From Streptomyces sp. NBC_00376 (lineage in GTDB: Bacteria; Actinomycetota; Actinomycetes; Streptomycetales; Streptomycetaceae): a DNA stretch of 64,000 nucleotides. Shown piece after piece: positions 34,862 through 43,127 of this stretch; the first letter of the stretch is position 1; each line of letters begins with the position of its first letter. The position numbers and the translations under genes are program-made. The stretch is from contig NZ_CP107960.1 of assembly GCF_036077095.1 (NCBI RefSeq), positions 496,001 through 560,000 on the forward strand, in the 5' to 3' direction. The notes beneath the pieces were generated by a model that saw only the letters and a program-made list of their open reading frames with translations, had not been told where the DNA came from and did not search any database.

Positions 34862-36844
34862 TCAGCGGGGCATGTTCCGCTGTGGCCCCTCTCCCCCGCC
34901 GGTGCGCAGTTCGGCGGCGAAGTCCGCGAACCAGGCCAGCATGTCGGGCCGGGTCACGGCGCCTTCCGTGCTGACGTCGGTGACGCGTGCGCCCTGGAGA
35001 ATGTGTTTGACCGGGACTTCCAGCTTCTTTCCCGTGAGGGTGCGGGGTACCGCCTCGACGGGGACGATGATGTCCGGCACATGGCGGGGCGACAGGCTCT
35101 GCCGGATCGCGCCGACGATCTCGTCGCGCAGGCCGTCGTCGAATCGCTCTCCTTCCGCGGGCACGACGAACAGGGGCATGCAGTAGCGTCCGTCCGGCAG
35201 TTCGGCGCCGACGACGAGGCTGTCCGCGATCCGCGGGAGCTGTTCGACGACGGCGTAGAGATCGGCCGAGCCCATCCGCACCCCCATCCGGTTGAGCGTG
35301 GCGTCGGAGCGTCCGGCCACCACGACGGAGAGGTCGGTGTCGACGGTGACCCAGTCGCCGTGCCGCCACACGCCCGGATAGACGTCGAAGTAGCTGCTCC
35401 TGTAACGCTCGTCGCCGGGGTCGTCGACGAAGAACAGCGGCATCGACGGCATCGGCGCCGTCACCACCAGTTCGCCCTGCTGCCCGGTACGCGGCTGCCC
35501 ATGGGCGTCCCAGGACGCGAGGGCCACGCCCAGGGCGGGCCCGGAGATCCGGCCCGTGCGCACCGGCAGCAGCGGGGAGCCGCCGGCGAGGACCGAGCAG
35601 ATGTCGGTGCCGCCGCAGATCGACTGGAGGTGGGCGTGAGGGGCGAGCCGGTCGTGGACCCAGTGCCAGGTGCTTTCGGGCATCGCCGAACCCGTCTGCT
35701 GGATGGACCGCACCGCGCGGAGGTCCGTATCGGCCGCCGGGTGGGCGCCCGCCTTCTCCCCTGCGATCAGGTAGGCGGCGCCGACGCCGACGACCGTCGC
35801 GCCGGTACGTTCGGCGATCCGCCAGACCCCGTTGGCGTCGGGGTGGGTGGGGCTGCCGTCGTACAGGACGAGCGTGGCTCCGTGCAGCAGGCCCGCGACC
35901 ATGAGGTTCCACACCATCCAGCTGGTGGAGGTGTGGAAGAGATAGCGGTCCCGCGCCCGGAGGTCGGCACCGAGCCCGAGGGCCTTGAGCAGTTCCACGA
36001 CTATGCCGCCGTGGCCGTGCACAATGCCCTTCGGTACGCCGGTGGTGCCCGAGGACCACAGGATCCACAGCGGGTGATCGAACGGGACGTCGGCGAAGAC
36101 CGGTCGGGCCCGCCGGCCGGCCAGTTCGGTCCACCTGTGCTGTGTCACATCCGGCCGCCGGGACCATGCCGGACCGCTCTCGCAGGTGTGGAGACGGTCG
36201 ACGGCGACGAGGTGGCGGACCGTGGGCAGGCCGTCCAGGAGCTCGGCGGTGTGCGGGCGCCGGTCGTGGTCCCGGCCCGCGTAGCGGTAGCCGTCCGCGG
36301 CCACCAGAACCGTCGGCCGCGCCTGGCGCAGCCGGGCGAGCACGCTCGGCGTACCGAAGTCCGGAGAGCACACCGTCCAGGTCGCGCCGACGGCGGCCGT
36401 GGCCAGGAGGGCCACCACGGCCTGCGGGATGTTCGGCAGGTACCCGGCGACGCAGTCGCCGGGGCCCACGCCCATCTCGCGGAGGGCCGCGGCCAGGCCG
36501 GCCACTTCGCCGGTGAGCCGGTCCCACGAGATCTCCGCCGGGTCGCCCGTCTCGGACACGGCGATGAGTGCGGGGCGTTCGTCGGTGGCGCGGGCGAGGC
36601 ACTGCCGGGCGAAGTTGAGGCGTGCTCCGGTGAACCAGGTCGCGCCGGGCATGGTCGCGTCGGCGAGCACCTCGTCGTAGTCGCTGACGGCGTCCAGCCC
36701 GTAGTACTCCCACACCGCCGACCAGAAGCCGGGCAGGTCGTCGGTGCTCCACCGCCACAGCTCGGCGTAGTCGGTGAACGAAAGGCCGCGCTTCTCGGCC
36801 AGCCATCGCAGGAAGCCGGCGAGGTCGGATTCGTGCGTGCTCAT
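34862..36844 (-). CDS. Acetoacetyl-CoA synthetase
   Basis: A 660-residue adenylate-forming enzyme. The ATP loop LWSSGTTGVPKG (about 260-272), the long N-terminal block FTGARLNFARQCL, the FHTSTSWMVWN segment and the C-terminal LTGKKLEVPVK with the catalytic Lys match acetoacetate-CoA ligases, which are longer than ordinary acyl-CoA ligases. Reaction: acetoacetate + ATP + CoA to acetoacetyl-CoA + AMP + PPi. ATG 36844 overlaps the upstream hydrolase stop (ATGA). In this operon the beta-keto acid cleavage enzyme should produce acetoacetate, so this gene would feed that product into central metabolism through a thiolase encoded elsewhere. Confidence 0.9.
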   Translation of the reverse strand: MSTHESDLAGFLRWLAEKRGLSFTDYAELWRWSTDDLPGFWSAVWEYYGLDAVSDYDEVLADATMPGATWFTGARLNFARQCLARATDERPALIAVSETGDPAEISWDRLTGEVAGLAAALREMGVGPGDCVAGYLPNIPQAVVALLATAAVGATWTVCSPDFGTPSVLARLRQARPTVLVAADGYRYAGRDHDRRPHTAELLDGLPTVRHLVAVDRLHTCESGPAWSRRPDVTQHRWTELAGRRARPVFADVPFDHPLWILWSSGTTGVPKGIVHGHGGIVVELLKALGLGADLRARDRYLFHTSTSWMVWNLMVAGLLHGATLVLYDGSPTHPDANGVWRIAERTGATVVGVGAAYLIAGEKAGAHPAADTDLRAVRSIQQTGSAMPESTWHWVHDRLAPHAHLQSICGGTDICSVLAGGSPLLPVRTGRISGPALGVALASWDAHGQPRTGQQGELVVTAPMPSMPLFFVDDPGDERYRSSYFDVYPGVWRHGDWVTVDTDLSVVVAGRSDATLNRMGVRMGSADLYAVVEQLPRIADSLVVGAELPDGRYCMPLFVVPAEGERFDDGLRDEIVGAIRQSLSPRHVPDIIVPVEAVPRTLTGKKLEVPVKHILQGARVTDVSTEGAVTRPDMLAWFADFAAELRTGGGEGPQRNMPR

Positions 36845-37434
36845 GCGGGCACCTCGGTGTCCGGGCTCGTGCCGCAGCCGAAGGTGCGGAGCAGCTCCAG
36901 TGCCTGTGGCCATTCCCCGTAGCCCGATGCGGGGTTGAGATGTCCGACCGGGCCGATGTCCACCAGGCGGCTGCCCCAGGCGCGGGCCAGTTCGGCGACT
37001 CGATCGAAGCGGGCCAGGGGGTCGTTCGTGCTGGCCGCGACGATGCCGGGGAACGGCAGGGGCGTACGGGGGACCGGCAGCCAGCCGTTCTCCCGCAGGG
37101 TCCCCGGGCCGGGGTGGCCGTCGGGCAGCGGGGTGTCGAAGTCCGGCGGGGTCGCGAGCAGCGCGCCACGCACCGGGTGGCGGTGCCGGGCCGCCCAGTG
37201 CACCGTGGTGAGCACTCCGGCGCTGTGCGCGACGAGCACCACCGGCCCTTCGATCCGGGACAGTGTGTCGTTCAGGGCCGCCACCCGGGCGTCGCGAGCG
37301 AGTCCGGCGTCCGTCGGAGGCGGCACGGTCACGGCGCCGGGGATCCGGGCGGCGAGCAGCGTCTGCCAGTGGTCGGGGACGTGGTCGCGCAGTCCGGGCA
37401 CCAGCACGACCGTGGGGTCGGGAGTGGGGTTCAT
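36841..37434 (-). CDS. Small alpha/beta hydrolase, RBBP9/YdeN type
   Basis: A 197-residue serine hydrolase. Visible features are the start strand VVLVPGLRDHVPDHWQ, the nucleophile motif HSAG (Ser near residue 70), ASTNDP where RBBP9/YdeN proteins carry an acidic residue, and GHLNPASGYGEWP with the catalytic His near the end. The family is of minimal size and has ester- or amide-hydrolase activity of poorly defined specificity. Both ends overlap neighbours by four bases (ATGA with the MFS gene downstream of it in coordinates, ATGA with the acetoacetyl-CoA synthetase), so it is a firm member of the operon. The substrate is unknown. Confidence 0.82.
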   Translation of the reverse strand: MNPTPDPTVVLVPGLRDHVPDHWQTLLAARIPGAVTVPPPTDAGLARDARVAALNDTLSRIEGPVVLVAHSAGVLTTVHWAARHRHPVRGALLATPPDFDTPLPDGHPGPGTLRENGWLPVPRTPLPFPGIVAASTNDPLARFDRVAELARAWGSRLVDIGPVGHLNPASGYGEWPQALELLRTFGCGTSPDTEVPA

Positions 37435-38696
37435 GTCGGGAGTTCCGATCTTCTGAGGGTCCAGGCAGAGAGCGAGACGAGACCCTTGTCGTAGTGGCGT
37501 CTGCCGAGGGCGAAGGCCAGTCCCGCCACCAGCGCGACGAACGGGATCACCTGGAGTGCGGCGTGCAGGCCCATGCGGTCGGCGAGCATGCCGGTCACCG
37601 CGGGGCCCGGTGCCAGGCCCAGCAGACTGTTGGCGAGGGTGAGCGTGGCCATGGCCGTCGCCGCGACGGCGGTCGGGGTCAGGCTCACCACCATGGAGGC
37701 TGCAGGTCCCGCGGTGGCGTTGGACAGCAGTGTGCCGATGCCGACGAGGACGAGTTGCGGTGCGCCGGGAGGGAGTTGGAAGCCTGCCGTGAGCAGGGTC
37801 AGCGAGCCGAGACTGCAGACGATGGCGACGGTCCACTTGAGCCGGGGCCTTCCGCGTCCGAGCCGGTCGCAGACCATTCCGCCGCCGACCATGCCGATCC
37901 CGGTGATCAGCGCGAAGACGCCGGCGGCGAGCCCGGCCTTGCCCGGCGCCAGGCCGTAGGAGCGATCGAGGAAGCTGGGCATCCAGGCCAGCAGCGCCAT
38001 CGCGATGAACATCTGCAGTCCGCTGCCGACGTAGGCACACAGCACGGAGACGGAGGAGAACAGCCTCGGCAGGAGCGTCCGCACCGGCCCCCCGGTGTCC
38101 GGCGCTCCGCCGGGTCCGACGTCTGCCGCTGCCAGTTTCCGCTCCGTCACGACGACGCCGTAGACGGCCGCCAGGACCAGCCCGAACACGCCCATGACGG
38201 CGAACGTCCAGCGCCAGCCCAGGTGTTGGGCCACGACTCCGCCGATCGACACTCCGAGTACGGATCCGAAGGCGCCGCCCGCGATGAACGCGCCGGAGAG
38301 GGTGGCCCGCAGGGCCGCCGGGAACACGCTCAGCACCACCGCGATGCCGACGCTCCCGTACGCCGCCTCGCCCACGCCGACCATGAAGCGGCCCAGGAAC
38401 ATCTGTCCGTAGCTCGCGGAGACGGCGCAGCCCAGGGTCGCCAGGCTCCACACCACCGCGGCCAGGACCAGGCTCCTGACCCGGCCCCATCGGTCGGCGA
38501 GCAGCGACAGCGGGAAGGTCAGCAGTCCGACCATCAGGGCCACGATTCCGCTCAGGGAGCCCAACTGGGCGTCGGAGAGCAACCATTCGGCCTTCAGCAG
38601 CGGGAACACCGCGTTCAGGACCTGCCGCGACATGTAGTCGGAGAGCAGCAGTCCGAAGCTGAGGGCGAACACCAACCACGCGTAGCGGCGGGTCAT
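37431..38696 (-). CDS. MFS transporter
   Basis: A 421-residue major facilitator with 12 predicted membrane segments and the motif LADRWGRVR between segments two and three; MSRQVLNAVFPLLKAEW after the first segment resembles the anion:cation symporter and spinster-like groups that import organic acids. ATG 38696 lies four bases after the TauD stop. Its stop overlaps the hydrolase start by four bases. Within the operon it is the best candidate for uptake of the substrate, most likely an organic acid or amide. Confidence 0.87.
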   Translation of the reverse strand: MTRRYAWLVFALSFGLLLSDYMSRQVLNAVFPLLKAEWLLSDAQLGSLSGIVALMVGLLTFPLSLLADRWGRVRSLVLAAVVWSLATLGCAVSASYGQMFLGRFMVGVGEAAYGSVGIAVVLSVFPAALRATLSGAFIAGGAFGSVLGVSIGGVVAQHLGWRWTFAVMGVFGLVLAAVYGVVVTERKLAAADVGPGGAPDTGGPVRTLLPRLFSSVSVLCAYVGSGLQMFIAMALLAWMPSFLDRSYGLAPGKAGLAAGVFALITGIGMVGGGMVCDRLGRGRPRLKWTVAIVCSLGSLTLLTAGFQLPPGAPQLVLVGIGTLLSNATAGPAASMVVSLTPTAVAATAMATLTLANSLLGLAPGPAVTGMLADRMGLHAALQVIPFVALVAGLAFALGRRHYDKGLVSLSAWTLRRSELPT

Positions 38697-38700
38697 CGGC

Positions 38701-39576
38701 TCAGCAGGGCCGGTCACCGGAGATCCCGGCACGCTCCATCTTGCGAACGGCCGGCCAGTAGTCCTGGACGGCGTAGTGCTGGGTGGAGCGGTTGTCCCAG
38801 ATGGCCACGCTGTTCGTGGTCCAGCGCCAGCGGACCTGGTACTCGGGGATCGCCGCCTGGCTGATCAGGTAGTTCAGCAGCAGGTTGGCGCCGGGGGCGT
38901 GGTCCTGGCCGAACCGTACGTTCTCGGGGGTGTGGTGGTTGACGAAATGGGTGGTGAAGGCGTTGACGAAGAGGATTTTCTCCCCGGTCTCCGGGTGGGT
39001 GCGGACCACCGGGTGCTCCGGGTCCGGGTAGCGGGCCTTGAGCCGGTGACGCTGTTCCATCGGCAGGACCGCGCCGAAGCTCGCTTCGATGCTGTGCCGG
39101 GCGCGCAGGCCCGCGATCTGTGTGCGGATGTGTTCGGGGAGCCTGCGGTACGCCTCGGCCATGTTCACCCAGATCGTGTCGCCCCCCACCTCGGGGGTCT
39201 CGACGCAGCGCAGCACGGCTCCCATGGGCGGCCGGTCGCGCCAGGTCGCGTCGCAGTGCAGGGCGTTCTCGTAGTGCTCGGGCTTGCTGTCCAGGTCCTT
39301 GTAGATGCGGACGAGGCCAGGGTGGTCCGGGTCGCTGCCGAGGACCGGGTGGTCCTCCAGCGGGCCGAGGCGGGAGGCGAAGGCGACGTGCTCGGCGCGG
39401 GTCATGTCCTGGTCGCGCAGGAACAACACCTTGTGCCGGAGCAGGAGCTGTTTGATCTCGGCGTGGAGGCCGGCGTCATGGGCGGCTTCGCTGAGCTGGA
39501 CGCCGTGCAGTTCGGCGCCGATGGTGCAGGTCAGCGGTTCGACCTGGATCCGCGTGCGGGTGGAGCTCTGCGTCAT
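38701..39576 (-). CDS. TauD/TfdA-family Fe(II)/2-oxoglutarate dioxygenase
   Basis: A 291-residue dioxygenase. The iron-binding triad is HCD (His107, Asp109) and His267 in STQHYAV; WDNRSTQH and the Arg in the C-terminal helix for 2-oxoglutarate match TauD and TfdA. The family hydroxylates a carbon next to a sulfonate, ether oxygen or ammonium group, often causing bond cleavage, with 2-oxoglutarate turned into succinate and CO2. ATG 39576 follows AGGAGAG. It lies between the oxidoreductase and MFS genes. The substrate cannot be assigned: taurine, alkyl ether acids and quaternary amines are all family options. Confidence 0.9.
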   Translation of the reverse strand: MTQSSTRTRIQVEPLTCTIGAELHGVQLSEAAHDAGLHAEIKQLLLRHKVLFLRDQDMTRAEHVAFASRLGPLEDHPVLGSDPDHPGLVRIYKDLDSKPEHYENALHCDATWRDRPPMGAVLRCVETPEVGGDTIWVNMAEAYRRLPEHIRTQIAGLRARHSIEASFGAVLPMEQRHRLKARYPDPEHPVVRTHPETGEKILFVNAFTTHFVNHHTPENVRFGQDHAPGANLLLNYLISQAAIPEYQVRWRWTTNSVAIWDNRSTQHYAVQDYWPAVRKMERAGISGDRPC

Positions 39577-39612
39577 TGCACTCTCCTGGGGCGGTCGGGA
39601 GGAACGAGGGGG

Positions 39613-40584
39613 TCAGGGAACGAGGACGGACGAACCCGTGGTGCGGCCCGCTTCCAGGGCCCGGTGCGCCGCCACCGCGTCGTCGAGGGCGTAGCGCTGG
39701 TTGACCCGGATCGCGATCCGGCCGGCGGCGACGTGGCCGAAGAGCTCGTCGGCCAGAGCGTCGCGTTCGGCCGGCTCGGCGATGTAGTCGGCCAGGGCGG
39801 GGCGGGTCACGAACAGCGAGCCGTGGACAACGAGTTGCATCGCGTCGAGCGGGGGCACGCCGGACGCCGTGCCGAAGCAGACCAGCAGGCCGCGGCGGCT
39901 GAGCGAGGCCATGGACCCGGCGACGGTGTCCTTGCCGATGCTGTCGAGGACGAGGGGCACGCCTGCCCCGCCGGTCAGTTCCCGCACTCGCTCGGCGACG
40001 TCCTCCTGGCGGTACAGGATGGTGTGGTCGCAACCATGGGCACGGGCGAGTTCGGCCTTCGCCTCCGTGGAGACCGTGCCGATCACGGTGAGGCCGAGCA
40101 GCTTCGCCCACTGGCAGATGATCAGGCCGACCCCGCCCGCGGCGGCGTGCAGCAGGATCGTGTCGCCGGGCTTCAGCGGATGGATCCGGCGCAGCAGGTA
40201 GGCGGCGGTGAGACCGCGCATGGTCATCGCGGCGGCGCTCTCGCACCCGATGGAGTCGGGCAGCCGGATCAGTGGGTCGGCGGGCATGATCCGCTCGGTG
40301 CTGTAGGCGCCGAGCGGGCTGCCGGTGTACGTGACGCGGTCGCCCTCGGCGACGTGGGTGACGCCCGCGCCGACGGCCTCGACGACGCCGGCGCCCTCGA
40401 CACCGAGACCGGCGGGCAGCGGCGCCGGGTAGAGGCCGGTGCGGAAGTAGGTGTCGGCGAAATTGAGGCCGATGGCCTCGTGCCGGAGGCGGACCTGTCC
40501 GGGGCCCGGGTCGCCGACGGTGACCGGTTCCAGCCGCAGGACGTCGGGGCCGCCGGTCTCGTGGAAGCGGATGGCGTGTGCCAT
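39613..40584 (-). CDS. NADPH:quinone oxidoreductase-like MDR enzyme
   Basis: A 323-residue zinc-independent medium-chain dehydrogenase/reductase of the quinone oxidoreductase group. It has the substrate-side LNFADTYFRTGLYP block (about 40-53), LGVEGAGVVEAVG (about 60-72) and the cofactor motif AAAGGVGLIICQWAK (about 146-160). It lacks the structural-zinc cysteines. It could reduce a quinone, an enone or oxidise an alcohol with NADP(H). ATG 40584 lies 26 bases after the stop of the cleavage-enzyme gene and is in the same operon. In this pathway an oxidation making a beta-keto acid would fit, but that is speculation. Confidence 0.85.
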   Translation of the reverse strand: MAHAIRFHETGGPDVLRLEPVTVGDPGPGQVRLRHEAIGLNFADTYFRTGLYPAPLPAGLGVEGAGVVEAVGAGVTHVAEGDRVTYTGSPLGAYSTERIMPADPLIRLPDSIGCESAAAMTMRGLTAAYLLRRIHPLKPGDTILLHAAAGGVGLIICQWAKLLGLTVIGTVSTEAKAELARAHGCDHTILYRQEDVAERVRELTGGAGVPLVLDSIGKDTVAGSMASLSRRGLLVCFGTASGVPPLDAMQLVVHGSLFVTRPALADYIAEPAERDALADELFGHVAAGRIAIRVNQRYALDDAVAAHRALEAGRTTGSSVLVP

Positions 40585-40610
40585 GGGATGCTCTCTTCGT
40601 TCGGCGGTGG

Positions 40611-41669
40611 TCAGCGGGTCGTCTCGCGGAGCATGAACCCGCGCTGTCCGGGGCGCCGGTTGGGCACCATGCCGAGCCGTGCCAGGGTCTGGTCGGTGTC
40701 GGCGTAGTACTCGCCGATGCGGTAGATCTCCTTGGCCTCCGCGCCGCTCGCGATGTCGCGACCGAGTGCGTCGGAGATCCGCACCATCTGCTCGACCTGT
40801 CGGACGGAGCTCATCCGCTCGCCCTTGCGCGCCCACAGGTTGTCCTCGTTGCCCACGCGGACGTGCACGCCGAGGGCGATGGCGATGGCGTTCATGGGGG
40901 CGACGGCGCGCATCGAGGACTCGATGGTGAGGACGGCGCCGTCGGGGACACGGCGGACGAACTCGATCAGGTCGGCGGGGTGGCGTCCGGCGAACCCGCC
41001 ACCGATGGCGACGTAGTTGAGGACCAGCGGGCCCGTGTACACGCCACTGCGGATGAGGCGCTCGACGGTCTCCAGCTGCGCCATGGTGGCGAGTTGGAAG
41101 TGCGGCTGGATGTCGTTGGCGTGCAGGCGCTTGAGGTGTTCGAGGTAGAAGTCGGGACCGGCCTCGACGACCATGTCGCGGTAGGCCTTGTAGTAGTCGG
41201 GCTTGGCGATGGAGGTGCCGGCCAGGTCGTCGTCCGTCATGATCTCGACGATGTTCATCTGGCTGGTGTTGATGGCGATCGTCACCTGGTCGGGGCGCGG
41301 GGTGAGCTCTGCCAGCAGGTGGCGGGTGTCGTAGCTCAGCCATTTCGCATCGGCGCCCTCGCCCTCGGGGGCGAACGAGATGGATCCGCCGATCTGCAGG
41401 ACCATGTCCGGAACGGCCTCGCGCAGCCGGCCGAGCAGTTCGTTGAACATGGACATGCGCTTGGAGCCGTGGCCGTCCAGTTCGCGTACGTGGATGTGGA
41501 GCACGGTGGCGCCGGCGTTGTAGCAGTCGACGGCGGCCTGCACGTGTTCGTCCATGGTCAGGGGGAGGTCGTCGGCGTCGCCGGGGAGCCACTCCGGGCC
41601 GTAGGGAGCGGCCTGGATGACCAGCTTCTCCTGGTTCTCGGGCAGCAGGGAGTCGTCGAGGAAGTGCAT
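40611..41669 (-). CDS. Beta-keto acid cleavage enzyme (BKACE, DUF849)
   Basis: A 352-residue protein of the 3-keto-5-aminohexanoate cleavage family, a zinc TIM barrel. HIHVR supplies two His ligands near residues 60-62, PYGPEW and VRVGNEDNLW likely supply Glu ligands, and GGS follows the second strand. Family reaction: beta-keto acid + acetyl-CoA gives acetoacetate and the CoA ester of the rest of the substrate. ATG 41669 follows AGGAGATG. It is the first gene of a seven-gene operon that also encodes acetoacetyl-CoA synthetase, which fits release of acetoacetate. Members vary widely in substrate (lysine-fermentation ketoacid, dehydrocarnitine and others), so the specificity is open. Confidence 0.88.
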   Translation of the reverse strand: MHFLDDSLLPENQEKLVIQAAPYGPEWLPGDADDLPLTMDEHVQAAVDCYNAGATVLHIHVRELDGHGSKRMSMFNELLGRLREAVPDMVLQIGGSISFAPEGEGADAKWLSYDTRHLLAELTPRPDQVTIAINTSQMNIVEIMTDDDLAGTSIAKPDYYKAYRDMVVEAGPDFYLEHLKRLHANDIQPHFQLATMAQLETVERLIRSGVYTGPLVLNYVAIGGGFAGRHPADLIEFVRRVPDGAVLTIESSMRAVAPMNAIAIALGVHVRVGNEDNLWARKGERMSSVRQVEQMVRISDALGRDIASGAEAKEIYRIGEYYADTDQTLARLGMVPNRRPGQRGFMLRETTR

Positions 41670-41841
41670 GGGTCATCTCCTGGTACGCGGACGCGGCGGG
41701 CGGATGGCCGTCAAGCGCCATCCGCGCCAACTGGGGCTGTTCACAAGGGCGTTGCTCGAACGAGCTGCGGTGTCCCTTGCGGTACGGCCACGTTAAGAGC
41801 GGGTTACGCGCCGCGCTTCACCCGAGGTGACAGGAGACTTG

Positions 41842-42861
41842 TCACTTGGGGACAGGGCCGGTGTCCGCCCGGCGGGTGCGCCACTCGCGGGCGCTGGTGC
41901 CGAACTGGTCGCGGAACCAGCGGGAGAAGGCGCTGGGGGCGGAGAAGCCGAGCAGGCCGGAGATCTCCGTCAAGGAGCGGCGCGGGTTCGCCACCAGTTG
42001 CTCGGCCAGCTGTGTGCGGGTGGCGTTGACGAGCGAGGAGAACGTCTCGCCGGACGCTGCCAGATGCCGGTGGACGGTCCTGCGGTCGACGCCGAGGCTG
42101 CCGGCGACCTGTTCGATCGAGCAGCGTCCGGTCGGCAGCAGGACCTCGATCAGCTCGCGCACCCGGTCCAGTTCCGTGGTTTCCGAGACCACCGCGATGG
42201 ACTCGAAATACTGGCGGGCATAGCCACGCAGGAGGGGATCCGACATCGAATTCGGGGTGTCGAGATCGGAGGCGTAGAGAACGAGGCCGTTGAATTCCTG
42301 GTCGAATTCCACCACCGGTCCGAAGTGGCGACGGTGCGCCGCGATGTCACGAGGGGGTCCGTGAGTGAAACACACGGACACCGGCCGCCAGCGGGCACCG
42401 AGGAAGACCTGCAGGAATCCGTGGAAGGCGCCCACGGCCAGCTCGACGGCCTGCCGTGCCCGGCGCGCTTCGCCGAGCTCCAGGCTCACCTTGACGGTGG
42501 CGAGCCCGTTCGCCTCGGTGAGCCGGCTGCGCAGCATCTCGTTGTACATGCGCTCGTGGCGGACCAGGAGCCGGATGACGCTGCGGACGTCGGGTTCCTC
42601 GCGCAGGACGAGGCTGATGGGCCCGAGGTTCGAGAAGCGGCGGCGCTCGGCGAGAAGCAGGCCGAACTCGTCGCGGTCGGCGGCCGCGGCGGAGAGTTCG
42701 AGGAGCTCGGTGACGGCGAGGCCGGAGATCCACCGGTCCTGGACGGCGAGCCCGACCGGATCGAGACCGACGCGCTTCATCAGGGTGCGCGGATCGATGC
42801 CGAGGGACTGGCTGAGCTCTATGTAGTTGCTCAGTGCTGCGTTGCGGACCAGCGGCTTCAT
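41842..42861 (-). CDS. AraC-family regulator, arabinose-binding-like N-domain
   Basis: A 339-residue AraC protein. Residues about 15-200 match the ligand domain found in OruR/ArgR/CdhR-like regulators (MKRVGLDPVGL, FSNLGPISLVLREEPDV, FGPVVEFDQEFNGLVL), and about 235-335 the double helix-turn-helix (SIEQVAGSLGVDRRTVHRHLAASGETFSSLVNATR, then LTEISGLLGFSAPSAFSRWFRDQFGTSAREWR). ATG 42861 follows GGAG. It lies 172 bases upstream of the seven-gene operon on the same strand and is divergent from the second TauD gene, so it may control both. CdhR and OruR relatives respond to carnitine- and ornithine-type compounds, which is suggestive only. Confidence 0.87.
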   Translation of the reverse strand: MKPLVRNAALSNYIELSQSLGIDPRTLMKRVGLDPVGLAVQDRWISGLAVTELLELSAAAADRDEFGLLLAERRRFSNLGPISLVLREEPDVRSVIRLLVRHERMYNEMLRSRLTEANGLATVKVSLELGEARRARQAVELAVGAFHGFLQVFLGARWRPVSVCFTHGPPRDIAAHRRHFGPVVEFDQEFNGLVLYASDLDTPNSMSDPLLRGYARQYFESIAVVSETTELDRVRELIEVLLPTGRCSIEQVAGSLGVDRRTVHRHLAASGETFSSLVNATRTQLAEQLVANPRRSLTEISGLLGFSAPSAFSRWFRDQFGTSAREWRTRRADTGPVPK

Positions 42862-43127
42862 CAGGGCACTCCAAGGCTCTGTTCCGGTCGGGGCGCTCCA
42901 GGGCTCTGTCCCAAACTGATAAGCGATCTGTCCCGTCAGGTCAAGCGATGCGCCGGACCCTGACCTAGCGTGGCACTACCGCGGGGCCCTCAAAGAATTC
43001 CGGCACAAAAACCTTGGCAAATTCTCGGCCCGCCGAAAAGAGTCGGCTCTCGGCTCGAATTCGCGGACGAAATCAGGATTCCACCCTTGGCGCAGCTGAA
43101 TGCACCGGCGAAGAGAGGAGAAGAATC
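42862..43127. promoter_or_regulatory. Divergent promoter region of AraC and TauD-2 genes
   Basis: 266 bases. CAGGTCA (42937-42943) and TGACCTA (42961-42967) make an inverted repeat whose six-base cores AGGTCA/TGACCT are perfect, 17 bases apart. A near-direct repeat, CTCCAAGGCTCTGT and CTCCAGGGCTCTGT, lies right at the AraC start. These are candidate binding sites without further support. Confidence 0.4.

Noticed and set aside
33359..36922. 1187-codon plus-strand frame across amidase and acetoacetyl-CoA synthetase
   Set aside because: Both minus-strand genes have complete catalytic motifs; the plus frame has none.
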